Source: G023898405 sp964368985 (GTDB lineage Bacteria > Myxococcota > UBA727 > JABDBI01). Taken from it: a stretch of 13,740 nucleotides of DNA. The notes beneath the pieces were generated by a model. That model saw only the letters and a list, made by a program, of their open reading frames with translations, was not told where the DNA came from and searched no databases. Each line of letters starts with the position of its first letter. Position 1 is the stretch's first letter. The translations under genes were made by a program, and so were the position numbers. Below, piece after piece: positions 1 through 7,023 of the stretch. The stretch spans positions 1 through 13,740 of the forward strand of contig CAYJDW010000071.1 in NCBI GenBank assembly GCA_964368985.1, given 5' to 3'.

Positions 1-290
1 CCCACAGAGTGGATTTGCAATATCACGCTCTGTGGGCATTCTCATACCTGACAAAGAAATTGTAATTTCTATTGGCATGAGTCACCCGAAGATTGAATGT
101 TGATAAAGCACTAGTGCACTAAATTTCTTTGCTTGTGAGGCCATTGACGCATTTTAGCTGTCGGTGGTTTTTTTTGAGTGTCAGGCAATCTACCCTTAGA
201 CTTTAAAAAAGAATTTTATATGGCCATTTGCAAGAGCGCAGGAAATTGCTTATTACGTTAAGGTTTCCCATTTGTATTCATTGCGCAAAC
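1..290. other. AT-rich left-edge stretch, no convincing gene
   Basis: No complete gene is visible. A plus-strand frame starting at base 2 stays open from the window edge to a TGA at 101-103 (33 codons). It could be the 3' end of a gene outside the window, but I do not recognise the peptide and a second frame is open for about as long. A perfect 9-bp inverted repeat (CCCACAGAG at 1-9, CTCTGTGGG at 28-36) lies inside that frame. A 10-bp palindrome, GCACTAGTGC, sits at 108-117. The remainder looks like ordinary intergenic DNA. Confidence 0.4.
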
Positions 291-558
291 CTAATTGTGA
301 GCAAATTTGTGGAGAATGCTACTTAGTCAAGCTTTGATAAGGCAAGCCTTCCCGCACTGCCTTTTGCTTAATTAAATCTAAATCCAGTGTCGATATCTTA
401 ATGCTTATTCGCGCATCTTTTTTTGATAACTCTACAGTCGCACTATTAGCTTCTTTTATTAGTGTGTTGGAGCGAGGCGATATTTTCCACTCACCGCGTT
501 TATATGAGCTAAGAATATCATTTTCTTCTTTGGTTAATTTAAGATTTACTTTGGCCAT
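291..558 (-). pseudogene. CopG-type antitoxin of a BrnT-like TA pair, frameshifted near its C-terminus
   Basis: Reading from the ATG at 558 gives 79 residues of a CopG/ribbon-helix-helix-type antitoxin. The family hallmarks are an N-terminal LKLTKEENDIL…RGEW segment, then KDARISIKIS, then GLPYQSL. In this family the protein usually continues with a segment like 'SSILHKY' and ends near 90 residues. Here a stop follows at 319-321. Skipping one base (T324; A on the coding strand) restores SSILHKFAHN and a stop at 291-293, giving 88 residues. The ribosome binding site AGGAAAG lies just upstream. The antitoxin would bind DNA and neutralise the toxin encoded directly upstream, which is also broken. 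A sequencing error at one base is an alternative, but the damaged partner favours genuine decay. The family assignment is from memory of conserved motifs. Confidence 0.7.
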
Positions 559-824
559 GGAGCTTTCCTTTTTTTAAATATTCAGCCCTAGCTTCTCTGC
601 TAGGAATGATCGCTTTTAAATTTTTTTTCCCGTCTTTAATAAGCTGAACTTAGTATATAATATTTAGCAATCATTATATTGAATATTTTTTGATTGTCAT
701 ATTGTGCTGACCATATTCAAACGATGCTGCTTTTTGCATTTTGTAAAATTATGACAACGTGTGCCTTGTGGTAAATGCCTTGCAAGAGCTTTTCAAAAAT
801 CCCACTTTTTATTGTTTTTTTCAT
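539..824 (-). pseudogene. Remnant of a BrnT-like toxin gene (partner of the CopG antitoxin)
   Basis: Directly upstream of the antitoxin, and overlapping its start by about 20 bp, the minus strand encodes LKAIIPSREARAEYL (in the frame 649-539). This matches the C-terminal 'FLKTIIPSRKATKKYL' block of the BrnT-like toxins usually paired with this antitoxin. Shifting frame by one base (position 650) continues upstream through YDNQKIFNIMIAKYYIL (704-651), corresponding to the family's 'YPNQKIF…YAYLVPF' segment. The same frame runs on through a TGA at 719-717 to an ATG at 824 and includes GIYHKAHVVIILQ, a plausible match to 'GISFEEVV..I'. The gene therefore seems to carry one in-frame stop and one frameshift. 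The N-terminal 20 residues are the least certain, and the true start may differ. It overlaps the leader of the downstream plus-strand operon. Confidence 0.55.
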
Positions 825-858
825 AGTTTATAGGCTCTTACCAACCAACGAGATCACT

Positions 859-1380
859 ATGACCTGTGCTCATAGATTTAGTATCAACGGCCGTTCCTAT
901 GAAAGCCTTATCGAACCCAGCGATACCCTACTTGCGGTTTTACGTTATCGCCTCGATTTAATCGGCACCAAGCAGGGGTGTGATAAAGGGGATTGTGGTG
1001 CTTGTACCGTTCTTATCGACGGTCAGCCTCAACTTTCTTGTCTCACTCTTGCGCAACTCGTAAAAGAATCAGAGCAGGTGACCACCATTGAGGGGCTTGC
1101 CAATAAAGAAGGGCTGGATTTGTTGATTGAGGCCTTTGATCAGTGCGGTGCTTTGCAGTGTGGTTTTTGCCAGCCGGGCATGATTTTATCTGCCAAAGCT
1201 CTGCTCAACAAAAATCCCCGGCCTTCGCTCGATGACATTCGCCTTGCCCTCAGCGGCAATTTGTGTCGCTGCACCGGCTACACAAAGATTTATTTGGCGG
1301 TCATGGCTGCCAGTTTAGTTTTGAGCAATCAAGCAGAAAATCTCGACCAAGCCATTGAACAACTTAAGCATGCCGGATGA
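859..1380 (+). CDS. hcrC: 2Fe-2S subunit of a 4-hydroxybenzoyl-CoA reductase-like molybdoenzyme
   Basis: Small iron-sulfur subunit of the xanthine oxidase family, 173 residues from the ATG at 859, the usual size. The N-terminal plant-ferredoxin-like domain has Cys41, 46, 49 and 61 (CDKGDCGACT, then C61) for the first 2Fe-2S cluster. The C-terminal helical domain has CGFC (101-104) and CRC (136-138) for the second. Both clusters pass electrons between FAD and the molybdenum site. The frame is open back to an ATG at 775, but that extension adds a 28-residue hydrophobic leader not expected in this family and overlaps the toxin remnant, so 859 was chosen; no strong ribosome binding site precedes either start. 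It is the first gene of a tight operon, with three bases before the large-subunit gene. The symbol rests mainly on the FAD subunit encoded two genes downstream. Confidence 0.88.
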   Translation: MTCAHRFSINGRSYESLIEPSDTLLAVLRYRLDLIGTKQGCDKGDCGACTVLIDGQPQLSCLTLAQLVKESEQVTTIEGLANKEGLDLLIEAFDQCGALQCGFCQPGMILSAKALLNKNPRPSLDDIRLALSGNLCRCTGYTKIYLAVMAASLVLSNQAENLDQAIEQLKHAG

Positions 1381-1383
1381 GCA

Positions 1384-3750
1384 ATGAGTATTTTTCCCCA
1401 TGGCACGACGATTAAAGACAGCCTTAGCATCGAAAAACATCCGCACTCGGGCGTGGGATCATCGGCCAAAAAAATCGATGCCATCGATAAATTGCTTGGC
1501 CGTATGCGTTATACCGATGACATTAGTTTGCCTCACATGGTGGTGGGCAAAATAGTTCGTAGCCCTCACGCCCATGCGCGCATAGTTCATATCGACAAAG
1601 ATAGTGTTTTGTCGATGCCGGGTGTCCTCGACGTCATTGTTGGCGCCGATCTTGCAACCAAATACGGCGTGATTCCTTGGACTAAAGACGAATATCCCCT
1701 GGCTGTTGATATAGCGCGCTTTGTCGGTGATGGTGTTGCGGCCGTGATTGCCGAGTCGGAGCTCGCCGCTCATGAGGCTATGCTCAAGCTTCACATCGAA
1801 TACGAAATTTTGCCGTCTGTTCTTAGCACTGATGAGGCCAAAGCAGAATATGCCGTCCAGGTTAATGAACATGCCAAAGTGGGCAATATTACTAAGCACG
1901 TTGATCTAAGTTTTGGGGATGTCGACGGCCATTTAGCAAACTCTGATTTGGTGGTGAGCGAGAATTTTTCTTTTCACAATACCACCCATGCCCCCATCGA
2001 GCCCCATTGTGCCATTGGTGATTTTGGCACCAATGGCCGCTTGACGCTTTATTCATCGACGCAGGTGCCGCATTATTTGCATCGCACTTTGACAGAAGTT
2101 TTGGCCTTGCCTGCTCATCGCATCCGCGTGATTCAGCCGCCCGTGGGAGGAGCTTTTGGCGGCAAGAGTGAATGCTTTGATCTTGAATTTGTCGTGGCTT
2201 TAGCCTCGATGAGATTAAAAAGGCCGGTAAAAATTCTCTACACACGGGAGGAAGTATTTTTGGCCCACCGAGGACGCCATCCAATGAAAATATCCATGAC
2301 CATGGGCGTCAAAAACAACGGTGAAATTCTAGCGCTCAAAAATAGCATCGATATCGACGGGGGGGCTTATGCATCCTTCGGAATGATTACCGCGTTTTAT
2401 GCCGGCCAGCTTCTCACTGGCCCCGTGGGCATGAAAAGTTATCAATTTTCCTCTACTCGCTATTACACCAATAAACCAGCCTGCGGGCCGAAGCGGGGCC
2501 ATGGTTCGGTGCAGCCGCGATTTGCTTTTGAGGTCATGTGCGACATGATGGCCGAACGTTTGCGCCTTGACCCCATTCAGTTTCGCCTTATCAATGCCGT
2601 CTCAGAAAATAGCGAAACCATTAATGGACAAAAAATCGGATCCTTGGGTCTTAAAGAAGTGCTCAACCAAGTGGCTATCAAATCTGATTGGCATAAGCGC
2701 TATAAAAATTTGCCCCGGGGTCGTGGTCTAGGTATCGCCACCAGCATGTATATTAGCGGTACTAATTACCCCGTTTACCCAAACGATATGCCGCAATCTT
2801 CCGTCAGCATACGGCTTGATCGCTCGGGGGCGGTGCATATTTTTAGCGGCGTCTCGGATATTGGCCAAGGTGCAAATACCGTACTCAGACAGATTACCGA
2901 ACAAGAACTAGGAATTGAGAGCGATCGTATCAATGTTCTCACCGCCGACAGCGATCTGACGCCGGTGGATCTCGGCGCCTATTCGAGCCGCGTTACCTTG
3001 ATGATGGGCCATGCCGCCATGGAGGCTGCGCGCAAAGCTCGTTGCTGCATTGCTGATGCAGTAGCGCTAAAGTTAAATCAAAACTCCGATCGAATAGTGG
3101 AGTCTCGGGATTTAGCTTTTGCCGGCTCGCGGGTTTTTGTCCGAGAAAATAAAGAACTCGGTATGGATTTTAATCAAGCGCTCATCTTCGCCGAAAGCAT
3201 GCACGGCAGTTTGGTTTTTAGCGGCGATTATCGCACCGTAGAGCGTGGTGGTGATTATCGTGGCGGCACCATCGGTGCTTCTCCGGCCTATTCCTGTACT
3301 GCCCATGTTGCCGATGTGAATGTCGACGAGGATACGGGCAAAATAATCATCAATAAAATTTTTGTCGCTCATGATTGCGGCCGAGCCATCAATCCGCTTT
3401 TGGTGGAAGGGCAGATAGAAGGCAGCACCTACATGGGCGCGGCCGAGGTTTTTCTAGAGAATTTCCTCACCGATGAGGAAGATGGCGCTCGTCGCGGGAT
3501 GCTCGTGGGTCCGAGTCTGCTTGATTATCGCATCCCCACCACCCTCGACACTCCCCTCATTGAGTCGATGATAGTGGAGATTCCCGATCCAAACGGTCCC
3601 TATGGCGCCAAGGAAGCCGGCGAAGGACCGCTTCATAGTGCCATTCCCGCCGTGGCCAATGCCATTTACGATGCGGTGGGAGTGAGATTGACCAGTTTGC
3701 CTTTCAGCCCTGCAAAAGTGCTCGCTGCCCTCAAGCTTAGGAATAGGTGA
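1384..3750 (+). CDS. hcrA: Molybdopterin-binding large subunit of a 4-hydroxybenzoyl-CoA reductase-like enzyme
   Basis: Catalytic subunit, 788 residues, close to the roughly 770 of HcrA. The N-terminal hammerhead domain (about 20-145) includes GRMRYTDDI and VRSPHAHARI. The molybdopterin-binding domain starts near 170 and carries QPPVGGAFGGK (251-261) and, further on, SDIGQGANT, which contacts the cofactor. Near the C-terminus, PYGAKEAGEGP holds Glu747 at the position of the catalytic glutamate of the family. In characterised 4-hydroxybenzoyl-CoA reductases the complex removes the phenolic hydroxyl of 4-hydroxybenzoyl-CoA to give benzoyl-CoA in the cytoplasm, using low-potential electrons. The ring substrate here is inferred from the FAD subunit. 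No CoA ligase or ferredoxin gene is in the window. No signal peptide is seen. The gene runs three bases after the small-subunit gene and six before the FAD-subunit gene. Confidence 0.9.
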   Translation: MSIFPHGTTIKDSLSIEKHPHSGVGSSAKKIDAIDKLLGRMRYTDDISLPHMVVGKIVRSPHAHARIVHIDKDSVLSMPGVLDVIVGADLATKYGVIPWTKDEYPLAVDIARFVGDGVAAVIAESELAAHEAMLKLHIEYEILPSVLSTDEAKAEYAVQVNEHAKVGNITKHVDLSFGDVDGHLANSDLVVSENFSFHNTTHAPIEPHCAIGDFGTNGRLTLYSSTQVPHYLHRTLTEVLALPAHRIRVIQPPVGGAFGGKSECFDLEFVVALASMRLKRPVKILYTREEVFLAHRGRHPMKISMTMGVKNNGEILALKNSIDIDGGAYASFGMITAFYAGQLLTGPVGMKSYQFSSTRYYTNKPACGPKRGHGSVQPRFAFEVMCDMMAERLRLDPIQFRLINAVSENSETINGQKIGSLGLKEVLNQVAIKSDWHKRYKNLPRGRGLGIATSMYISGTNYPVYPNDMPQSSVSIRLDRSGAVHIFSGVSDIGQGANTVLRQITEQELGIESDRINVLTADSDLTPVDLGAYSSRVTLMMGHAAMEAARKARCCIADAVALKLNQNSDRIVESRDLAFAGSRVFVRENKELGMDFNQALIFAESMHGSLVFSGDYRTVERGGDYRGGTIGASPAYSCTAHVADVNVDEDTGKIIINKIFVAHDCGRAINPLLVEGQIEGSTYMGAAEVFLENFLTDEEDGARRGMLVGPSLLDYRIPTTLDTPLIESMIVEIPDPNGPYGAKEAGEGPLHSAIPAVANAIYDAVGVRLTSLPFSPAKVLAALKLRNR

Positions 3751-3756
3751 TAATAG

Positions 3757-4734
3757 ATGCTCCCTCTGCGACCTTTTAAGCTCATTGAGCCGGCCACTCT
3801 CACCGAATTAGGCAGGTGCCTAAAAGACGCGAATCAAAAAACCAAAATCATGGCTGGCGGCACTGATTTATTGCCTAATCTGAAGCATGGTCTTTACGAT
3901 ATCGATCGCATTATTTCCCTGCGAGGTCTTTTGGAGCTGCAAAAAATTACCAGAAAAGGCGAGACGCTCAGTATTGGGGCCGGGGTTAAATTGAATGAGC
4001 TTATCGAGGACCCCATGATTCTCAACCTCGCGCCCGCCTTGAGTATCGCCGCGTCGCACATTGCCTCGCCGCAGATCCGTAACATGGCGACGGTTGGCGG
4101 CAATATTTGCCTCGATACTCGCTGCCTTTATTTTAACCAAAGCGAGGTTTGGCGCTCGGCATTGGGATATTGCCTAAAAAAAGATGGCACCGCGTGTCAC
4201 GTGGTGAAAAGCGGCAAGCGTTGTGTGGCGGCAAGCTCGAACGATTTAGCCACCATGCTGCTTGCCTTTAACGCACGGCTTAATATCTGGTCAAATGAAG
4301 GGGAAAAAGTCATTGAGCTCGACAATTTTTATAGCGCCAATGGTCTAAAAAATAACAAGCTGGAGCCTCATGAAATACTCACCAGCATTGAGCTTGAGCT
4401 AAAACCGAACGCCTATGCCGCTTTTGCCAAATTGCGCCACCGCGAGAGCATTGATTTTTCTTTGTTAAGCATTGGTCTCGTGTTTTTCCTTGAAGGCCCT
4501 ATAGTGAGCGATATTCGCCTGGCCGTTAACGCCATGGTGGCAAAACCTAAAGTTTTTAATTTTAGCGAATTGATAGGCCGCGTCTACGATCAACATTTGA
4601 TCGAGGAAATAGCCGATCAAGCCTCCAACAAATGCCACCCGCAAACCAATATTTGCGATGATCCAGAGTGGCGAAAAGCGATGATAAAATGTTATGTTAA
4701 GCGAGCCTTTAAAGGTGCTAAGAATATCGAGTGA
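3757..4734 (+). CDS. hcrB: FAD subunit with the extra [4Fe-4S] loop of 4-hydroxybenzoyl-CoA reductase
   Basis: Medium subunit of the xanthine oxidase family, 325 residues. FAD-binding motifs AGGTDLL (33-39) and TVGGN (112-116) are in place. Right after the second motif comes an insertion with Cys123, Cys139, Cys147 and Cys156, spaced C-X15-C-X7-C-X8-C. This is the arrangement that binds a [4Fe-4S] cluster in HcrB of 4-hydroxybenzoyl-CoA reductase and is absent from xanthine dehydrogenase and CO dehydrogenase. The cluster lets the enzyme run as a reductase by bringing in low-potential electrons. An AGGTGAT ribosome binding site overlaps the stop of the large-subunit gene. The stop lies three bases before the next ATG, so the operon continues. 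The order FeS-Mo-FAD matches hbaBCD as I remember it. The exact substrate remains an inference. Confidence 0.9.
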   Translation: MLPLRPFKLIEPATLTELGRCLKDANQKTKIMAGGTDLLPNLKHGLYDIDRIISLRGLLELQKITRKGETLSIGAGVKLNELIEDPMILNLAPALSIAASHIASPQIRNMATVGGNICLDTRCLYFNQSEVWRSALGYCLKKDGTACHVVKSGKRCVAASSNDLATMLLAFNARLNIWSNEGEKVIELDNFYSANGLKNNKLEPHEILTSIELELKPNAYAAFAKLRHRESIDFSLLSIGLVFFLEGPIVSDIRLAVNAMVAKPKVFNFSELIGRVYDQHLIEEIADQASNKCHPQTNICDDPEWRKAMIKCYVKRAFKGAKNIE

Positions 4735-4737
4735 ATT

Positions 4738-5814
4738 ATGTTATTAAAAACCTCTCAGGATAGTTTGAAGACGGTGTTTAAATATATAGCCAAAGTCCCC
4801 TTCGCTAAAACGGTGCTCCACCGTTTAAGCGAGGCTGCACGAGGCAAATCGGTGGTGTTCTTTTCACTTCATCGTGTGATTGCACAAGAGCTAGGTGAAA
4901 GGGATTATATTGACCCAACTGCACTTAATGTTCAAAAAATAAAAGAAATAATAATAGAGATACATAAAACCGTACCTTTTATTTCAATGAAAGAAGCAAT
5001 CGCATTATTAAAAGGTACACAACCTTTGCTTAGTTCACAGGCAGTATTAGTATTAGAGACTCCTTATATACAAAGTATTAATAACTTAATGCCTCTCTTA
5101 AAAGAGTTGCATATTCCAGTATGTATTATGCTCAGCACCCATTCTATTCACAGTGGCGAGATGGTGTGGATGGATGACGTCGTGTATCGCTTAGCGACCA
5201 CCACTAAAACTAGCGTCTCAGTAAAATATATTGACCGCTCTTTTCCGCTCACCACCAGAACAGAGCGTGCGCTTGCGGCTTCCCATTTTGTCGAGCACCT
5301 GAGCCATTGTCACCCTGAAGCTTTGCAAGTGAAGTTGGCGGAGCTTAGGGAAACCCTGGATGATTGTTCCATGCCGGCCCCCAGCGAGCGTATTGCCACC
5401 ATCGCTCAGCTTATGGAACTGATGGCTAATTCTTTGGTGTCCTATGGGGCAGCGGGGCAATGCCATTGGCCATTTTACGAAATCCATCTTGACGAAGCGG
5501 CCAAGGAAATCGTTGATGCCAAGGAAGAGCTTAGTGGATTGTTTGACCGGGCATTTGTACCAGTCTTTTTTTATCCGCTTGGCTTTGATAAACGCCGCAA
5601 TCAAGAATTGCTTAATTTGATGATGGATAGCGGTTATGAAGCGGCCATCAGCCGCACCACGGGGATTTGTCACCCGGGCGATAATATGTTTCGTTTAATG
5701 CGCTTGCCGCTTGGACAAAATATTAAGAGCTTTGAACAGTTCGAACTCATGGGATTTTCCGACGCTATTGATGAATTTTTGCTGGTTACTTTAGCCAAAG
5801 ATAAAGAATATTAG
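4738..5814 (+). CDS. Degenerate polysaccharide-deacetylase-fold (NodB-like) protein
   Basis: The 358-residue protein resembles the polysaccharide deacetylase (NodB, carbohydrate esterase 4) fold in layout: VVFFSLHRV (39-47) in place of 'ILMYHRV', a strand VLVLETPY (103-110) where the family has 'LTFDDGY', then MVWMDDVVYRL, a second motif region near 237-243, and FFYPLGFD (277-284) for 'FAYPYG'. The catalytic Asp-Asp pair is replaced by Glu107-Thr108. Of the two metal-binding histidines in 'HT..H', the first aligns with Ala239 and only the second (His243) remains, so deacetylase activity is unlikely. No signal peptide is seen. It starts three bases after hcrB and ends eight before bolA, so it is co-transcribed with both. 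An AT-rich patch covers residues about 62-121. The job is unknown; a structural or regulatory role is possible. Fold assignment is by motif layout only. Confidence 0.65.
   Translation: MLLKTSQDSLKTVFKYIAKVPFAKTVLHRLSEAARGKSVVFFSLHRVIAQELGERDYIDPTALNVQKIKEIIIEIHKTVPFISMKEAIALLKGTQPLLSSQAVLVLETPYIQSINNLMPLLKELHIPVCIMLSTHSIHSGEMVWMDDVVYRLATTTKTSVSVKYIDRSFPLTTRTERALAASHFVEHLSHCHPEALQVKLAELRETLDDCSMPAPSERIATIAQLMELMANSLVSYGAAGQCHWPFYEIHLDEAAKEIVDAKEELSGLFDRAFVPVFFYPLGFDKRRNQELLNLMMDSGYEAAISRTTGICHPGDNMFRLMRLPLGQNIKSFEQFELMGFSDAIDEFLLVTLAKDKEY
4921..5100. other. Low-G+C island inside the deacetylase-like gene
   Basis: Hand counting gives 51 G+C in 180 bases (28%) here. The same gene has 33/60 at 4801-4860, 31/60 at 5281-5340 and 36/60 at 5341-5400. 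The patch is rich in ATA isoleucine codons (five within about ten codons near 4940-4970). The reading frame is intact across it. It covers the segment in which the catalytic Asp motif of the family would lie. Confidence 0.6.
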
Positions 5815-5822
5815 GGAGTAAT

Positions 5823-6104
5823 ATGTCGATTTACCAAATTACCAAAAACGATATTGAAGAAATTTTAAAACGAGAGTTTTTGCCCCTCAGCCTCGAAGTT
5901 ATCGATGATAGCGCGTCCCACCGGGGACATGCTGAGGCATTATTGCAGCCAAAAGCTGGCCATTTTAAAGTAGAAATGACCAGTCAAGCATTCGATGGTT
6001 TGCCCCAAGTCAAACGTCATCGCTTGGTATATCAAGCTTTGGCTGAGTTGATGGATTCAAGAATCCACGCTTTGTCATTGAACCTGCGTGGGAGCAATGA
6101 GTAA
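5823..6104 (+). CDS. bolA: BolA family protein
   Basis: A 93-residue BolA protein. The class II KH-like fold is shown by DDSASHRGH (29-37), then HFKVEMTSQAFDG, then VKRHRLVYQAL, and a terminal helix-strand with the conserved IHALSL. BolA proteins bind monothiol glutaredoxins and take part in [2Fe-2S] cluster handling, and some also act as transcription factors. A good ribosome binding site (GGGAG, four bases before the ATG) precedes it. It is the last gene of the hcr operon, eight bases after the deacetylase-like gene. The operon's enzyme needs two 2Fe-2S clusters and one 4Fe-4S cluster, which makes a maturation role attractive, though that is inference. Its last 30 bp overlap the end of the convergent LysR gene, and no terminator separates the two. 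Confidence 0.93.
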   Translation: MSIYQITKNDIEEILKREFLPLSLEVIDDSASHRGHAEALLQPKAGHFKVEMTSQAFDGLPQVKRHRLVYQALAELMDSRIHALSLNLRGSNE

Positions 6105-6932
6105 GCGCATCAGCTCTTTTGCAAGTAAACGCGCGGCGGGGCTAGTTTGAGCGTCGGCGCGGTAAACCAGGCAATGGCGGTCGGCAAATTGCGGCAATAC
6201 TTCATCCCACAGCATCAAAGCCGGATCCGCGATGCGGGCGGGCAATATGCCTATTCCGGCACCTTGCAAGGTTAAGGCGTTCACCATTTCCAGCGAGGAA
6301 GTGCTAATGGTGCGCTTAAAGCTGAGGCCATATTTTTTGAGAACATTGAGCAAGCTCTGTGACTGCAACAAATGAGGGTCAAAAATGAGCACATTTTTGT
6401 CGACCTCGTCGTGGGCTCTATAAAATCCGACCTGGTCGCTTTGAAATTCACGAATAACTAAATCGGGATGAGGTGTGGGGTTCACCACGATGGCGAAATC
6501 AATAGCAAAACCAATCACCTGGTCGGTGATAACGCGGGAAAGGCCGTGTTCAAGCGATAATTCAAGACTTGGATAGTTTTTTATGAGCGTGCCTATGAGC
6601 GCCGGGATAGTTTTTAGTGCCAACGAAATATGAGCCCCGATGACGTAGCGGCCGCTTAATAAATCGCTTTGTTTTTTAATGTCACTCGACAGGTTTTGCC
6701 ATAGATCGAGGAGCTCTTCGGCGCGCTCTTTAAACACAATTCCTGCGCGGGTAGCCTCCACGCCCGTTTTTGACCTAATAAATAGCGGCATTCCCGCCAA
6801 ACTTTCTAGGCGTTTGATGGCCATACTTAAAGACGGCTGGGAAATCCCGAGCCGTTCTGAGGCTCGGGAAATATTTTTACTTTCACAAACCGTCAAAAAA
6901 TATTTCAAATCCAAAGCTTGCGGCATCATCAT
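6075..6932 (-). CDS. LysR-family transcriptional regulator
   Basis: A 285-residue LysR-type regulator. The N-terminal winged helix-turn-helix (about residues 6-65) contains SRASERLGISQPSLSMAIKRLE. An effector-binding periplasmic-binding-protein-like domain follows (about 90-285), with GAHISLALKTIPAL opening it and GAGIGILPARIA late in it. Three consecutive ATG codons lie at the start; an AGGGA ribosome binding site favours the second or third, so the protein may be one or two residues shorter. It is divergent from the intradiol dioxygenase gene across 91 bp that contain a T-N11-A dyad, the classic layout for a LysR regulator controlling its neighbour. The effector is probably an aromatic compound or its ring-cleavage product (inference). 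It overlaps bolA tail to tail, so it may also sense or influence the hcr operon. Confidence 0.92.
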   Translation of the reverse strand: MMMPQALDLKYFLTVCESKNISRASERLGISQPSLSMAIKRLESLAGMPLFIRSKTGVEATRAGIVFKERAEELLDLWQNLSSDIKKQSDLLSGRYVIGAHISLALKTIPALIGTLIKNYPSLELSLEHGLSRVITDQVIGFAIDFAIVVNPTPHPDLVIREFQSDQVGFYRAHDEVDKNVLIFDPHLLQSQSLLNVLKKYGLSFKRTISTSSLEMVNALTLQGAGIGILPARIADPALMLWDEVLPQFADRHCLVYRADAQTSPAARLLAKELMRLLIAPTQVQ

Positions 6933-6950
6933 AAATCCCTATGGCCACCA

Positions 6951-6963
6951 TTAGTCTGGACTA
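6951..6963. promoter_or_regulatory. Candidate LysR-type operator (T-N11-A dyad)
   Basis: TTAGTCTGGACTA fits the T-N11-A LysR box and contains the perfect dyad TAGTC-TG-GACTA (6952-6963). It lies between the divergent LysR and dioxygenase start codons, 19 bp from the LysR start and about 60 bp from the dioxygenase start. Placement and symmetry support the call; binding is not shown. Weak -35/-10-like elements (TTGGAT, TATTCT) follow it toward the dioxygenase. Confidence 0.5.
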
Positions 6964-7023
6964 TTGGATCGGCTCTTTAAATCGTCGTATTCTGCTCCTT
7001 GATATAGCCAGCAGGGGGATAGC

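Noticed and set aside
1..36. Terminator for a gene left of the window
   Set aside because: The 9-bp inverted repeat has an 18-base loop and no following T run, and an open frame passes through it.
775..858. 28-residue N-terminal extension of the 2Fe-2S subunit
   Set aside because: It adds a hydrophobic leader not expected in cytoplasmic HcrC-type subunits and lies over the toxin remnant on the other strand; the family N-terminus begins at the ATG at 859.
1459..2284. Long minus-strand open frames inside the large-subunit gene
   Set aside because: They are antisense shadows of a strongly conserved gene, with no ribosome binding sites and no recognisable protein.
859..4734. Annotation as xanthine dehydrogenase
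   Set aside because: General motifs fit the whole family, but the four-cysteine insertion in the FAD subunit is specific to the 4-hydroxybenzoyl-CoA reductase type.
4738..5814. Active deacetylase or PuuE-type allantoinase linked to purine breakdown
   Set aside because: The metal-binding Asp and first His positions are replaced, and the neighbouring enzyme is not of the xanthine type.
6679..6954. Plus-strand frame of 91 residues across the LysR N-terminus
   Set aside because: It is antisense to the conserved helix-turn-helix coding region and shows no protein features.
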